DNA of 64,000 nt. It comes from Pseudomonadota bacterium (GTDB taxonomy: Bacteria > Pseudomonadota > Gammaproteobacteria > Xanthomonadales > Xanthomonadaceae). Both the position numbers and the translations under genes were made by a program. Shown here one piece after another: positions 1 to 8,235 of the stretch. Location of the stretch: the NCBI GenBank assembly GCA_023390905.1, contig JAEWBY010000108.1:1-64000 (forward strand), given 5' to 3'. The notes beneath the pieces were generated by a model. It saw only the letters and a program-made list of their open reading frames with translations. It was not told the DNA's origin and did no database searches. The first letter of the stretch is position 1. Each line of letters begins with the position of its first letter.

Positions 1-2
1 GC

Positions 3-1313
3 GTGGGCGTGAAGGAATTGCTCGACGTTGCAGAGCGCCTCTTCCCGCATCCGGGTGAAGGCAATCCGCCGCCTTTCCACAAGAGCAACGGCAGCGGCAG
101 CGAGCCGGTGCAGGCATTGCCGGATCCGCATGCGCACGTCATCGCCGATGTCTTCAAGATCATCAATGATCCGTTCGTCGGCAAGCTCGGCATCTTCCGC
201 GTCTACCAGGGCACGGTGAAAAAGGAGGCGTCGCTGTTCGTCGATGACGGCCGCAAGCCGTTCAAGGTCGCGCACCTGTTCAAGCTCAAGGGCAAGGATC
301 ACGTCGAGATCGACCAGGCGGTGCCGGGCGACATCGCGGCGGTGGCCAAGATCGAGGATCTGCATTTCGATGCCGTGCTGCACGACAGCCACGACGAGGA
401 TCACATCCACCTGGCGCCGATCGATTTCCCCAGGCCGATGTTCGGCCTGGCGATCGAAGCGGCCAGCAAGGGGCAGGAACAGAAGCTCGCCAACGCGCTG
501 CAGAAACTGGCCGAGGAAGATCCGGCCTTCGTCGTCGAGCATCTGGCCGAACTCAACGAGACAGTGATCCGCGGACTGTCGGATCTGCATCTGCGGGTGA
601 TGCTCGAACGCCTGAAGGAGCGCCACGGCGTGGAAGTCAGGACGCGCCCGCCGCGCATCGCCTATCGCGAAACCATCGGCGCCAGGGCCGAAGGCCACCA
701 TCGCCACAAGAAACAGACCGGCGGCGCAGGACAGTTCGGCGAAGTGTTCCTGCGGGTGGAACCGCTGTCGCGCGGAGAGGGCTTCGAGTTCGTCGACGAG
801 GTCAAGGGCGGCACGATTCCCGGGCAGTTCATGCCGGCGGTCGAAAAGGGCGTGCGGCAGGTGCTGGGCAGCGGCGCGGTCGCCGGCTATCCGCTGCAGG
901 ATCTGCGCGTCACCGTTTACGACGGCAAGCATCATCCGGTCGACAGCAAGGAAGTGGCGTTCGTCGCGGCCGGGAAAAAAGCCTTCCTCGACGCGATCGG
1001 CAAGGCGCGTCCGCAGGTGCTGGAACCGGTCGTGGATCTGGAAGTGGCCGCGCCCGAAGCGCAGGTCGGCGACATCACCGGCGGGTTGTCGAGCAAGCGC
1101 GCGCGCATCAGCGGCACCGATACCGTGCGTGGCGAGATCATCGTCAAGGCGCAGGTGCCGCTGTCCGAACTGGATGGATACGCGGCGGAACTGAAGTCGG
1201 TGACCGCCGGGCGCGGGCGGTATTCGCTGGATTTCTCGCATTACGAACCGGTGCCGGCACAGGTGCAGCAGAAGTTGATCGAGGCGTACCGGCCCCGTCC
1301 GGATGAGGATTGA
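3..1313 (+). CDS. Elongation factor G-like GTPase, C-terminal part (5' end outside window)
   Basis: This is the C-terminal 436 residues of an EF-G-like translational GTPase. The GTPase domain lies mostly upstream of the window and the visible frame has no true start. Domain II follows the early segment, and domain IV carries the EF-G-type stretches GGAGQFGEV and GGTIPGQFMPAVEKG. Domain V closes with a HYEPVP-type end before the stop. The sequence looks more like the EF-G-like paralogue group (EF-G2/TetM-like) than the canonical ribosomal-operon fusA, and no rpsL, rpsG or tuf is adjacent. A role in translocation, ribosome recycling or stress is inferred from the family only. The paralogue assignment is moderately sure and EF-G superfamily membership is very sure. 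Confidence 0.85.
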   Translation: MGVKELLDVAERLFPHPGEGNPPPFHKSNGSGSEPVQALPDPHAHVIADVFKIINDPFVGKLGIFRVYQGTVKKEASLFVDDGRKPFKVAHLFKLKGKDHVEIDQAVPGDIAAVAKIEDLHFDAVLHDSHDEDHIHLAPIDFPRPMFGLAIEAASKGQEQKLANALQKLAEEDPAFVVEHLAELNETVIRGLSDLHLRVMLERLKERHGVEVRTRPPRIAYRETIGARAEGHHRHKKQTGGAGQFGEVFLRVEPLSRGEGFEFVDEVKGGTIPGQFMPAVEKGVRQVLGSGAVAGYPLQDLRVTVYDGKHHPVDSKEVAFVAAGKKAFLDAIGKARPQVLEPVVDLEVAAPEAQVGDITGGLSSKRARISGTDTVRGEIIVKAQVPLSELDGYAAELKSVTAGRGRYSLDFSHYEPVPAQVQQKLIEAYRPRPDED

Positions 1314-1444
1314 AGCGCGGCGTTGCGATGCGGAAAAGACGCTCGAATGCGACGCCGGGATGTCCGTTGCCGCGCTTTTTCCGCGTCATCCAGCTCAGGG
1401 CATCGGAAAATCGCAAAAAAAGCGCATTTTTATCGCTTCGCTAC

Positions 1445-1473
1445 TTGGCGCGGCGATTTCTTTGCCCTACATT
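1445..1473 (+). promoter_or_regulatory. Sigma70-type promoter of the HU-like gene
   Basis: A TTGGCG -35 box (1445-1450) and a TACATT -10 box (1468-1473) are separated by exactly 17 bp. They lie in an A/T-richer patch about 60 bp ahead of the HU-like start codon. Initiation near 1480 would give a leader of about 55 nt. The call is by consensus match only. Confidence 0.5.
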
Positions 1474-1534
1474 TCGTGTGCCGACGCGATCGGCCCGATT
1501 ACCCACCTACACAGACTGTATAGACAGGACACTT

Positions 1535-1933
1535 ATGGCAAAGAGCACCAAGAAGGCAGCGCCGAAAAAGGCCGCCAAGAAAGCCGCACCGAAGGCCGCT
1601 GCCAAGCCGGCAGCCGTGAAGCCCATCAAGGAAGTGCTGAGCAAGTCCGGCCTGGTTGCCCACATCTCGGAACTCACCTCGGTGGCTGCCAAGGACGTGC
1701 GCGCAGTGCTGGCTTCGCTGGAAAGCGCCGTGCACGCCTCCGTCAGCAAGAAGGGCGCCGGTTCCTTCACCCTGCCGGGCCTGCTGAAGATCACCGCCGT
1801 CAACGTTCCGGCCAAGCCGAAGCGCAAGGGCATCAACCCGTTCACCAAGGAAGAGCAGTGGTTCGCCGCCAAGCCGGCTTCGGTGAAGGTCAAGGTGCGT
1901 CCGCTGAAGAAGCTCAAGGACGCCGCTGCCTGA
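1535..1933 (+). CDS. HU-family nucleoid protein with histone H1-like lysine/alanine tail
   Basis: This 132-residue DNA-binding protein has two parts. Residues 1-32 are a Lys/Ala/Pro-rich tail with repeats of the KKAAPKKAAKK type, as in histone H1-like proteins. Residues 33-127 form an HU/IHF fold, including the GINPFTKEE arm region and a final VRPLKKLKDA helix. Family knowledge places it on the nucleoid, bending and compacting DNA. The ATG at 1535 is chosen because the tail begins there and a promoter lies just upstream; longer in-frame extensions have no support. The gene is monocistronic, with its own promoter and a strong terminator. The arrangement resembles mycobacterial HupB but with the tail at the opposite, N-terminal, end. 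The tail lysines are plausible modification targets. Confidence 0.88.
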   Translation: MAKSTKKAAPKKAAKKAAPKAAAKPAAVKPIKEVLSKSGLVAHISELTSVAAKDVRAVLASLESAVHASVSKKGAGSFTLPGLLKITAVNVPAKPKRKGINPFTKEEQWFAAKPASVKVKVRPLKKLKDAAA

Positions 1934-1959
1934 TACGGCGCGACACCTGCGGAGAAAAA

Positions 1960-1989
1960 CAGGACGGCATTGCCGTCCTGTTTTTTTTT
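1960..1989 (+). terminator. Rho-independent terminator after the HU-like gene
   Basis: A perfect 10-bp stem, CAGGACGGCA pairing with TGCCGTCCTG, is followed by nine T residues. It lies 27 bases after the stop codon. Confidence 0.92.
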
Positions 1990-2175
1990 GGAAGATTTGC
2001 TGGCGCCTTCGGTTGTTGAAGGGCGGGTTGGGACTGGGGATGAGCCGTTCCGCTGGAGGCGCACCGGGTTCGGCCTCGCGGCGATGAGTCAGCAATGAAC
2101 CGGTGCGGCGCACATCACGCGGACGGCGCGCGCATTTGCGATGCTTGCATGGACTTCTCCATCGGGATCCACCGC

Positions 2176-2799
2176 ATGAATCTGCACGGCCTGCTCGATC
2201 AACTGCTGAAATCCCAGAGCGGCGGCAGCCTGCTCGGGAGCACCGACTTCCAGAAAGGCGCGGCCGGCGGTGGCGCGCTCGGCCTGCTGCTCGGCCGCAA
2301 CCGGAAGACGCGCAAGCTCGCCACCTACGGCGGACTCGCCGCGATCGGCGTGATGGCCTACCAGGCCTGGCGCGAACATCAGCAGCAGACCGGCGGGGCG
2401 ATGGCCGAACCACAGACCGTCGATCGGCTGCCGCCACCGCAGGCCGGCGTGCACAGCGAAGCCATCCTGCGCGCCCTGATCGCCGCGGCCAAGGCCGATG
2501 GCCACATCGACGCGCGCGAGCGCCAGGTGATCGAAGGCGAGTTCCAGCGCCTGGGACAGGGTGCGGAAGTCGAACGCTGGCTCAGCGCGGAACTGGCCAA
2601 GCCGCTGGATCCGTCCGAGGTCGCGCGCGCGGCCGGCTCGCCGGAAGTGGCGTCGGAGATGTACATCGCCAGCCTGCTGGTCACCGACGAACAGAACTTC
2701 ATGGAGCGCAGTTATCTGGATGAACTCGCCCGCCAGCTTCGACTCGATGCTGCGCTGAAATCGCGGCTGGAAAACCAGGTCGCGCAGCACGCCACCTGA
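2176..2799 (+). CDS. TerB/DUF533-like (YebE-type) protein
   Basis: This 207-residue protein resembles the DUF533/YebE family, which belongs to the TerB-like fold. The N-terminus (MNLHGLLDQLL) leads into a Gly/Ala-rich segment and a hydrophobic stretch around residues 50-65, a possible membrane anchor. The C-terminal half is helical with a TerB-type acidic motif, DGHIDARERQVI. The biochemical role of the family is unknown; some members are linked to envelope or metal stress. The ATG at 2176 is chosen because family homology begins there and a weak GGGA lies ahead of it, although the frame is open further upstream. The stop abuts the GTG of the M23 peptidase gene, so the two are probably cotranscribed. 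Confidence 0.75.
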   Translation: MNLHGLLDQLLKSQSGGSLLGSTDFQKGAAGGGALGLLLGRNRKTRKLATYGGLAAIGVMAYQAWREHQQQTGGAMAEPQTVDRLPPPQAGVHSEAILRALIAAAKADGHIDARERQVIEGEFQRLGQGAEVERWLSAELAKPLDPSEVARAAGSPEVASEMYIASLLVTDEQNFMERSYLDELARQLRLDAALKSRLENQVAQHAT

Positions 2800-3366
2800 G
2801 TGGATACGCGCGCGACCCGCATTGCGCGTGCGCTGCGCACGCTGGTGCTGCTGGCGGTGCTCGCCGGCGTGATCCTGTGGGCGTGGAGCCAGCCCTTCAT
2901 GCTGACGGCGCGCACCACATGGCGCGTATCGCGCATGCCGCCGGCGCAAGCGTTGCCGGTGCCGGTGGAAGGCGTGCAGGCGCGGAGCATCGCCGACACG
3001 TTCGGCGCGCCACGCGGTCGCGATCGCCAGCATGCGGGCGTGGACATCTTCGCCACACGCGGCACGACGGTCGTGAGCAGCACCGAAGGCGTGGTGACGT
3101 CGGTGCGCGATGGCGGACTGGGCGGCCGCCAGGTGTGGATCCACGGTCCCGGCGGGGAACGCTATTACTACGCGCATCTGGATGCATGGGCGCCCGGCAT
3201 CGAACGCGGCGACGTGGTGGGGCCCGGGACGCCGCTGGGCACGGTCGGCACCACCGGCAACGCACGCGGCACACCGCCGCACCTGCACTTCGGCATCTAC
3301 GGCGCCGAAGGTGCGCGTGACCCACTGCCGCTGCTGCGCGCCGGAGCGCAACCGTCTTCGCGCTGA
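2800..3366 (+). CDS. M23 family metallopeptidase (LytM-like), membrane anchored
   Basis: This predicted peptidoglycan endopeptidase has 188 residues. A single N-terminal membrane segment (about residues 14-31) would anchor the enzyme in the periplasm. The M23/LytM domain fills the rest, with zinc ligands recognisable in RQHAGVDIF (H78, D82) and in the C-terminal HLHFG motif, plus YYAHLD. All catalytic signatures are present, so an active hydrolase is likely, cutting peptide cross-links in murein. The GTG start at 2800 directly follows the TGA of the preceding gene, with zero spacing, which suggests translational coupling. There are no SH3 or LysM domains, so it is a minimal enzyme. Confidence 0.87.
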   Translation: MDTRATRIARALRTLVLLAVLAGVILWAWSQPFMLTARTTWRVSRMPPAQALPVPVEGVQARSIADTFGAPRGRDRQHAGVDIFATRGTTVVSSTEGVVTSVRDGGLGGRQVWIHGPGGERYYYAHLDAWAPGIERGDVVGPGTPLGTVGTTGNARGTPPHLHFGIYGAEGARDPLPLLRAGAQPSSR

Positions 3367-3471
3367 ACCGGCATCGCCGCGGCGGAACAGTCCATCACGA
3401 TCGCACCCCTCGTGAGCGGGTCATCCGGAGCCTATCTTGGATGCATCCCCCAATCGCTCCGTACCGCTGCC

Positions 3472-3816
3472 ATGGCCCACAACGCCCATCGCTATCGCAT
3501 CACCGTCACGCCCGTCGAATCCGACGGCCTGCCCTGCCTTGGGCGCTGCACGCTCGAGTTCGAACATGCCTGCCACGATGACTGGACGCGCATCGTCGAA
3601 AACGTCCAGCGGCTGCGCGGCTACAACGGCGACGAGCGCGTCGCGCTGGTGGTGGGCGCCAAGCTGCTCGGCGGCCTGATGCTGTCGCACCGCAAGGATG
3701 AGGACGATCTGTTCGCTCCGCTGCGTGCGCACTTCGGCGATTTCATCCAGGGCCTCAAGCAGCGCGCACGCATGGATGCCCAGGCCACGCCGCTGAGCGA
3801 TCCCGACGCGCCGTGA
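3472..3816 (+). CDS. DUF3861-like small protein
   Basis: This 114-residue soluble protein is of unknown function. Its N-terminus (MAHNAHRYRITVTPV) and the segment LEFEHACHDD match what I recall of DUF3861 proteins, which are short cytosolic proteins of about 90-110 residues found in proteobacteria. No signal peptide, membrane segment or catalytic motif is evident. The ATG at 3472 is preferred to an in-frame GTG at 3412 because conservation begins at MAHN. The gene sits alone between the peptidase and the DUF1439 pair. The family assignment comes from memory of its pattern and is only moderately sure. Confidence 0.65.
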   Translation: MAHNAHRYRITVTPVESDGLPCLGRCTLEFEHACHDDWTRIVENVQRLRGYNGDERVALVVGAKLLGGLMLSHRKDEDDLFAPLRAHFGDFIQGLKQRARMDAQATPLSDPDAP

Positions 3817-3916
3817 TGCGGCGCGGCATGGACCATCACTGGCTCGGCGCCGTCGGCGGGTAAGCTCACGGACAGACTGCGGCGGGTAAGGTGCCGCAGA
3901 CCCCGGAGAATCCTGC

Positions 3917-4486
3917 ATGCCGCCACGCGCACGTTCGTTGTTCCTGTTCGCCACCCTGCTGTGGCTGCTGGCCGGTTGCAGCAGCCTCAATGCGGTCAGC
4001 GGCTATTTCGGCAACCAGATCAGCTTCACCGAACCGCAAATCCAGCGACGGCTCGATCGCAGCTTCCCGCGCCAGTTCGATCAGCTCGGCGGGCTGGTCA
4101 CCGCCACGCTCAGCCGGCCGCGGCTGTCACTGGGCGAAGGCGATGAGCGCCTGCGGCTGGACTTCGACATCGCGGTCGAAGCGATCGGCGCGGGCAACGT
4201 GGCGAGCGGACAGTTCGCCTTGGCCAGCGGTCTGCGCTACGACCCGGCCACGCGCGGACTGCATCTGGATCAACCCGAGATCCTGCGCGTCGATCTGCCC
4301 GGCGCAGGCAATCTGATGAAGGGTGGCACGCGCGGACTGCTCAATGCACTGCTCAGCGAATACGCGCGCGAAGAACCGGTCTACCGCATCGACAACGACG
4401 TGCTCGATCGCCTGCCCCGCGGCAAGCGCATCGGGCAGACCCTGATCGAAAACCAACGCATCGTGGTGACACTGGATGAACGCTGA
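3917..4486 (+). CDS. DUF1439 lipoprotein (YceB-like), first of tandem pair
   Basis: This 189-residue predicted lipoprotein has a signal peptide ending in the lipobox LLAGC (Cys21), followed by a DUF1439 domain. E. coli YceB belongs to this family, whose fold resembles lipid-binding envelope proteins, but no function is established. Characteristic blocks are FTEPQIQRRLDRSFP near the N-terminus, ASGLRYDPATRGLHL in the middle and ALLSEYAREEPVYRID near the end. The ORF overlaps the next gene by 11 bp, and the two proteins are clearly paralogous, so this is a tandem duplication. Ser follows the lipid-modified Cys, which under E. coli rules would favour export to the outer membrane. Confidence 0.82.
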   Translation: MPPRARSLFLFATLLWLLAGCSSLNAVSGYFGNQISFTEPQIQRRLDRSFPRQFDQLGGLVTATLSRPRLSLGEGDERLRLDFDIAVEAIGAGNVASGQFALASGLRYDPATRGLHLDQPEILRVDLPGAGNLMKGGTRGLLNALLSEYAREEPVYRIDNDVLDRLPRGKRIGQTLIENQRIVVTLDER

Positions 4487-5090
4487 CCTGCCCACCTTCC
4501 GCCGCCTGCGCCGCTCGCGCCGCATGCTCGCCGCCGCCCTCGCCGCCAGCGCCGCGGCGATTCCGTTCCCCGCTGCCCTGCTCACCGCATCCGTCGCGCA
4601 GGCACAGGAAATCACCGCAGGATCCCTGACCATCTCGCCGGCGCAGTTGCAGAGCGTGGTCGTGCAGGGATTCCCGCGCGAAGAAGAACTGCTGGGCGGG
4701 CTGGCGAAACTGACGTTGAGCGATCCGGTGATCGCCATTCCATTGCAGGGCGATCGCATCCAGCTCGATCTGGCGTACCAGCTCGACGTCAGCGTCGATG
4801 GCCGCAGCGAACAGGGCGCATTGCGCGTGGCCAGCGGTCTGCGCTACCACCCTGCTTCGCGCGGGCTGCACCTGCAGAATCCGGAAGTGCTGGAGATCCG
4901 CGATGCCAACCAGAATCCGGCCGTGGACAACGACACCCGCGCGTTGATCACTGCTCTGCTGCAGGACTACGCGAAGAACGAGCCCATCTATCGGCTGGAT
5001 CAGGAAACCCTCGCGCAGGTGCCGGGCAACCTGGGGGCCGACGCCATCCGGATCGAAGGCGGACAGGTGCACCTCAACCTCAGCCCCTGA
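4476..5090 (+). CDS. DUF1439 secreted protein, second of tandem pair
   Basis: This is a 204-residue paralogue of the preceding lipoprotein, sharing the blocks ASGLRYHPASRGLHL and ALLQDYAKNEPIYRLD. Its export signal differs: residues 1-43 contain an Arg-rich start and an alanine-rich hydrophobic stretch ending in VAQAQ, an ordinary signal-peptidase I site. It is therefore probably soluble in the periplasm and not lipidated. The ATG at 4476 lies inside the end of the first gene, an 11-bp overlap that argues for coupled translation. Function is unknown. The pair may act as a lipidated and a soluble form of one binding module, which is inference. Confidence 0.78.
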   Translation: MNADLPTFRRLRRSRRMLAAALAASAAAIPFPAALLTASVAQAQEITAGSLTISPAQLQSVVVQGFPREEELLGGLAKLTLSDPVIAIPLQGDRIQLDLAYQLDVSVDGRSEQGALRVASGLRYHPASRGLHLQNPEVLEIRDANQNPAVDNDTRALITALLQDYAKNEPIYRLDQETLAQVPGNLGADAIRIEGGQVHLNLSP

Positions 5091-5097
5091 GGCGAAC

Positions 5098-5122
5098 GGC
5101 GCAGACGATCATCGCCTGCGCC
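5098..5122. terminator. Possible bidirectional terminator hairpin
   Basis: A 7-bp stem (GGCGCAG with CTGCGCC) and an 11-nt loop lie between two convergent genes. There is no T tract on either side, so the call rests on position and symmetry. Confidence 0.35.
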
Positions 5123-5129
5123 TGGCCGA

Positions 5130-7358
5130 TCACAGCTCGAAGCGATAGCTGAGCTTCACCAGCAGCTGTTCGTCATCGCGCAGTCCGAAGCTGTCGCTGA
5201 ACAGCGAACCGGCCGAATCGCCGTAGTCGTTGTCATCGCGCCCGCCGCGTCCATACACCACGTACAGGTAGGACAGCGGCGCCAGTTCATAGCGATAGCG
5301 GATCTGGAATCCCAGGTTGCTGAGGCTGAAATCCTCGAGCGCATCGCCACTGGCCACGGACTGCCCATTCGGCGCGACCCGGTAGGCCTGCAGCGCCCGC
5401 GCATCCAGCGCGATCGATTGCAGCTTGACCCGCAGTTCCTGCTTGTCGCTGATGTTCCAGTTGACGCCGGCGTTGAGATGCCACTCGCGTCCCTTGTAGC
5501 TGCCGATCAGGTTGTCGTACTGCCACAGCAGCCAGTCCGGTGTCATGTCGGCGTAGACGCCGCCATACACGCTGAAGGCATCGCTGATGAAATACGTCGC
5601 CTCGTATTCGGCCGCGTAGCCGACCTTGCGATTGCCGGCCAGACCGCCGGTGAACGCGTCGACGAACATCTCGTGCGCCCAGTGGCCCTTGCGCGGGCGT
5701 TCGAATTCGTAATGCGCCGTCCAGCGCCCGGGAACGTTCACCACGCCGTTGCCGCGCGTGAGCATGTCGTCCACGCCGGAGGTGTTGACGTTGATCTGGG
5801 CGTATTCGCTGCTGCCATTGCGGAGCTGGCCCTGCCGGCTCATGCGGAACTGGTTGTTGAGCCGTTGGCCCTGATCGTTGTAGACGGTGCTGCCGCGCCA
5901 GCGCCATTCCTTGGACGAGTAGCGCGATTCGGCGGGCTGCTCGGCGAAACGGCGCTTGAACTCCCAGTGCAGGTAATTGAGGTTGTTGCGCGACAGATAG
6001 CCGGCATCGTTGATCTGCAACTCGTCGCCGAAATGCATCGCGATCCACTGCTGGCGCCAGCCGTGGTCCATTTCATAGTCGGCCCAGATCGTGGCGCCGT
6101 TGTCGCGGCGGGTCTGGCCCTGCTGATCGATCTGGCTGCCGAACACGCGCGTGCGGATGTTCCAGCGCGCGTTCGGGCGCCAGTTGTGATCCACGCCCAG
6201 CACCGTCGCTTCGCGATCCAGATACGGCCGCTCGACGTTGGTCAGCATCATGCCGATGTTCTGCGCCTCGAAATCCCGCACCAGCCGCAGCGCATAGAAC
6301 GTGCGGCCGACTTCATCGGCTTCGTCGGCGGCGAACAGGCCGTACTTGGTCTGGCCGAAGCTGCCGTTGAGCTTGAGTGCGGCGGTGATGTCGCCCGAAC
6401 CATTGCCGTCATCGGCCGGCCCGCCGACGCGGCGCGTGTACAGCAGTTGGCTGTAGTCGGATGGCGTGGTGTATTCGAAGATGCCCTGGTTCTCGGTGAA
6501 GAACGGGCGCTTGTCGCTGATGAAGGTTTCGGTGGCGCTGAAGTTCACCACCAGATCATCGCTTTCGACCTGCCCGAAATCCGGGTTGATCGTCGCCGTC
6601 ATCTGGAATTGCCCGTTCGGCTTCCAGAACAGATCCACGCCGCCATCGAAATCGCTGCGCTGGCCGACGTTGTCGTAGAGGCCGGACACGTACGGCGTGA
6701 TCGCCAGCAGCGACTGGCTGTACTGCGGCACTTCCACCGGCGCGAAATCGGACATGAAGCGCGGACGCTCGAAACTGGCGGCCGGCCACGCCGAGCGCTC
6801 GCCGGTCGAACCGATCACGCGATCCAGATAGATCTTCATCGTGCGCATGTCGCCGACGCTCTTGTGCATCGGCGCGATGTACCACGGGATCAGGATCTCC
6901 ACCGACCAGCTATCGCCGTCCTCGCTGACTGCATGCTTCCAATTGCCGTCCCAGTCGTCGTTGAACTGCGACTCGTTGGTGATCACCGCATCGGCCACGC
7001 CATCGGTGGAGGACACGGTGAAGTTGTAGCCAGTGCGGCCGTCGCCGTCGAAGTCGATCATCAGGTTCACGCGATCGACCTGATCCTCGAAATCGCGCTG
7101 CACACGCTGGCGCGTCCACGTCACCGAAGCGGGCTGGACATTGCGCCAGGCGATCGCCAGGCCTTCGGGCGTGGCGAGCACCCACGCCTCGGTCGGCTGC
7201 GATGCCGGCGCCTTGGTCAGCGGCTGGACCTGGCGGAAATCGGTGATGTGGCGCGCACCCTGCCACTCGGCCGGATCGATGCGGCCATCGACCTCGATCG
7301 CCATCGCCGGCGCTGCCAGCGCCATCAGAACCGAAACACTCAACACTGCCAGACGCAT
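5130..7358 (-). CDS. DUF5916 / CBM9-like domain protein with predicted C-terminal beta-barrel
   Basis: This large exported protein has 742 residues. A signal peptide ends in APAMA, followed by an N-terminal carbohydrate-binding-module-9-like domain (about residues 22-200; IEVDGRIDPAEW is the typical opening). The long remainder is rich in alternating hydrophobic strands and ends in SYRFEL, the C-terminal aromatic pattern of outer-membrane barrels. Proteins of this architecture are annotated DUF5916 and lie in the outer membrane of Xanthomonadales and Bacteroidetes; no biochemical role is established. Two adjacent ATG codons exist (7361 and 7358). The second is chosen because the GGAG site is then 6 nt away. 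The gene is transcribed alone toward the DUF1439 pair. Confidence 0.8.
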   Translation of the reverse strand: MRLAVLSVSVLMALAAPAMAIEVDGRIDPAEWQGARHITDFRQVQPLTKAPASQPTEAWVLATPEGLAIAWRNVQPASVTWTRQRVQRDFEDQVDRVNLMIDFDGDGRTGYNFTVSSTDGVADAVITNESQFNDDWDGNWKHAVSEDGDSWSVEILIPWYIAPMHKSVGDMRTMKIYLDRVIGSTGERSAWPAASFERPRFMSDFAPVEVPQYSQSLLAITPYVSGLYDNVGQRSDFDGGVDLFWKPNGQFQMTATINPDFGQVESDDLVVNFSATETFISDKRPFFTENQGIFEYTTPSDYSQLLYTRRVGGPADDGNGSGDITAALKLNGSFGQTKYGLFAADEADEVGRTFYALRLVRDFEAQNIGMMLTNVERPYLDREATVLGVDHNWRPNARWNIRTRVFGSQIDQQGQTRRDNGATIWADYEMDHGWRQQWIAMHFGDELQINDAGYLSRNNLNYLHWEFKRRFAEQPAESRYSSKEWRWRGSTVYNDQGQRLNNQFRMSRQGQLRNGSSEYAQINVNTSGVDDMLTRGNGVVNVPGRWTAHYEFERPRKGHWAHEMFVDAFTGGLAGNRKVGYAAEYEATYFISDAFSVYGGVYADMTPDWLLWQYDNLIGSYKGREWHLNAGVNWNISDKQELRVKLQSIALDARALQAYRVAPNGQSVASGDALEDFSLSNLGFQIRYRYELAPLSYLYVVYGRGGRDDNDYGDSAGSLFSDSFGLRDDEQLLVKLSYRFEL

Positions 7359-7540
7359 CATTCGCTCCCCGGGCTCCAGCCCACGGGGTGCAACGCTACC
7401 GGTGCCACGCCGATTCACCGACTGGCGTTAGTCATGGCAACCATTTGTGCGCCGGCTGCATCCGAATGGCAAAGCCCGCCAGAGTGCGCGCTGTAACCGC
7501 GGCTACACCGCGCCGCATGGCGGACGGATCCGCCGAATGC

Positions 7541-8011
7541 TCACTTCTTCTTGGGTTGCAGCATCGTGCCCGTGCACTTCTTGCTGCCGCAGCGGCAGGC
7601 CCAGACCTTCTTCAGGCGAGCGGTATGCGGCTCGGAAAGCACGATGCCGTAGTTGTAGGTCAGTTCTTCGCCCGGCGCGATGTTGCGGATCGCCTCGATG
7701 AACACCTTGTCCTTCTTGCGGTTCTTGCCGTCGTGTTCCTCGATCACCGCCTCGCAGTTGGGCGAGCAGCTGTGGTTCATCCAGCGCGCCTTGTTGCCCT
7801 TGTAGTTGGCGTCGATGACGTAATCGTCATTGAGCGTGAACAGGAAGGTGTGGCCGGATTCGACGTCGCCGCTGTCATCGGCGTCCACTTCGTCGTGGGT
7901 GCGGCGCTTGCCCTTGTATTCGATGATGCGCTCGCCCTTCTTGATCGGTGCGATGGCGAAGACGCCATTGCCATGGATGTCGGACTTGCGGGCTTCGACC
8001 TTGCTGGGCAT
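7541..8011 (-). CDS. SET-domain protein-lysine methyltransferase with post-SET zinc motif
   Basis: This compact 156-residue SET-domain protein is predicted to transfer methyl groups from S-adenosylmethionine to protein lysines. The N-terminal SET motif is SDIHGNGVFA, and the SAM/pseudoknot motif NHSCSPNC spans residues 79-86. The catalytic GEELTYNY motif spans 114-121, and a post-SET zinc cluster CRCGSKKC lies at 139-146. It ends in a lysine-rich tail. All hallmark motifs are intact, so activity is likely. The ATG at 8011 is chosen because homology starts at MPSKVEARKSD. Bacterial members occur in Xanthomonads and chlamydiae; chlamydial NUE modifies histone-like proteins. The substrate here is unknown, but the H1-tailed HU encoded at 1535-1933 is an obvious candidate. 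Confidence 0.88.
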   Translation of the reverse strand: MPSKVEARKSDIHGNGVFAIAPIKKGERIIEYKGKRRTHDEVDADDSGDVESGHTFLFTLNDDYVIDANYKGNKARWMNHSCSPNCEAVIEEHDGKNRKKDKVFIEAIRNIAPGEELTYNYGIVLSEPHTARLKKVWACRCGSKKCTGTMLQPKKK

Positions 8012-8235
8012 GCGTGATCCAATGCGGAACGGGAAACGGGGATTCTCGCTCAGACAGCGCGTCATACCAAGTCACGCCGTGCGCAAGCATCGCCAGCGCA
8101 CGGCGAAGAGCACGCGAAGCGCCGTCCGTCGGCTGGCGGCGCGCATGTGAATGGAATGCGCCGCGTACGTGTCCGCTCCGGCGGGCGCTGCGCGTTGATA
8201 GGCCTGTTCCCCCGGACACCCTGTCGAGTCAATCC

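Noticed and set aside
3877..3899. Inverted repeat CTGCGGC-N9-GCCGCAG before the DUF1439 pair
   Set aside because: Short GC-only arms are frequent by chance in this DNA, and there is no promoter or T tract to give it meaning.
5418..7496. Plus-strand open frame opposite the DUF5916 protein
   Set aside because: The minus-strand protein has a signal peptide, a CBM9-like domain and a barrel C-terminus; the plus frame has none and is a composition artefact.
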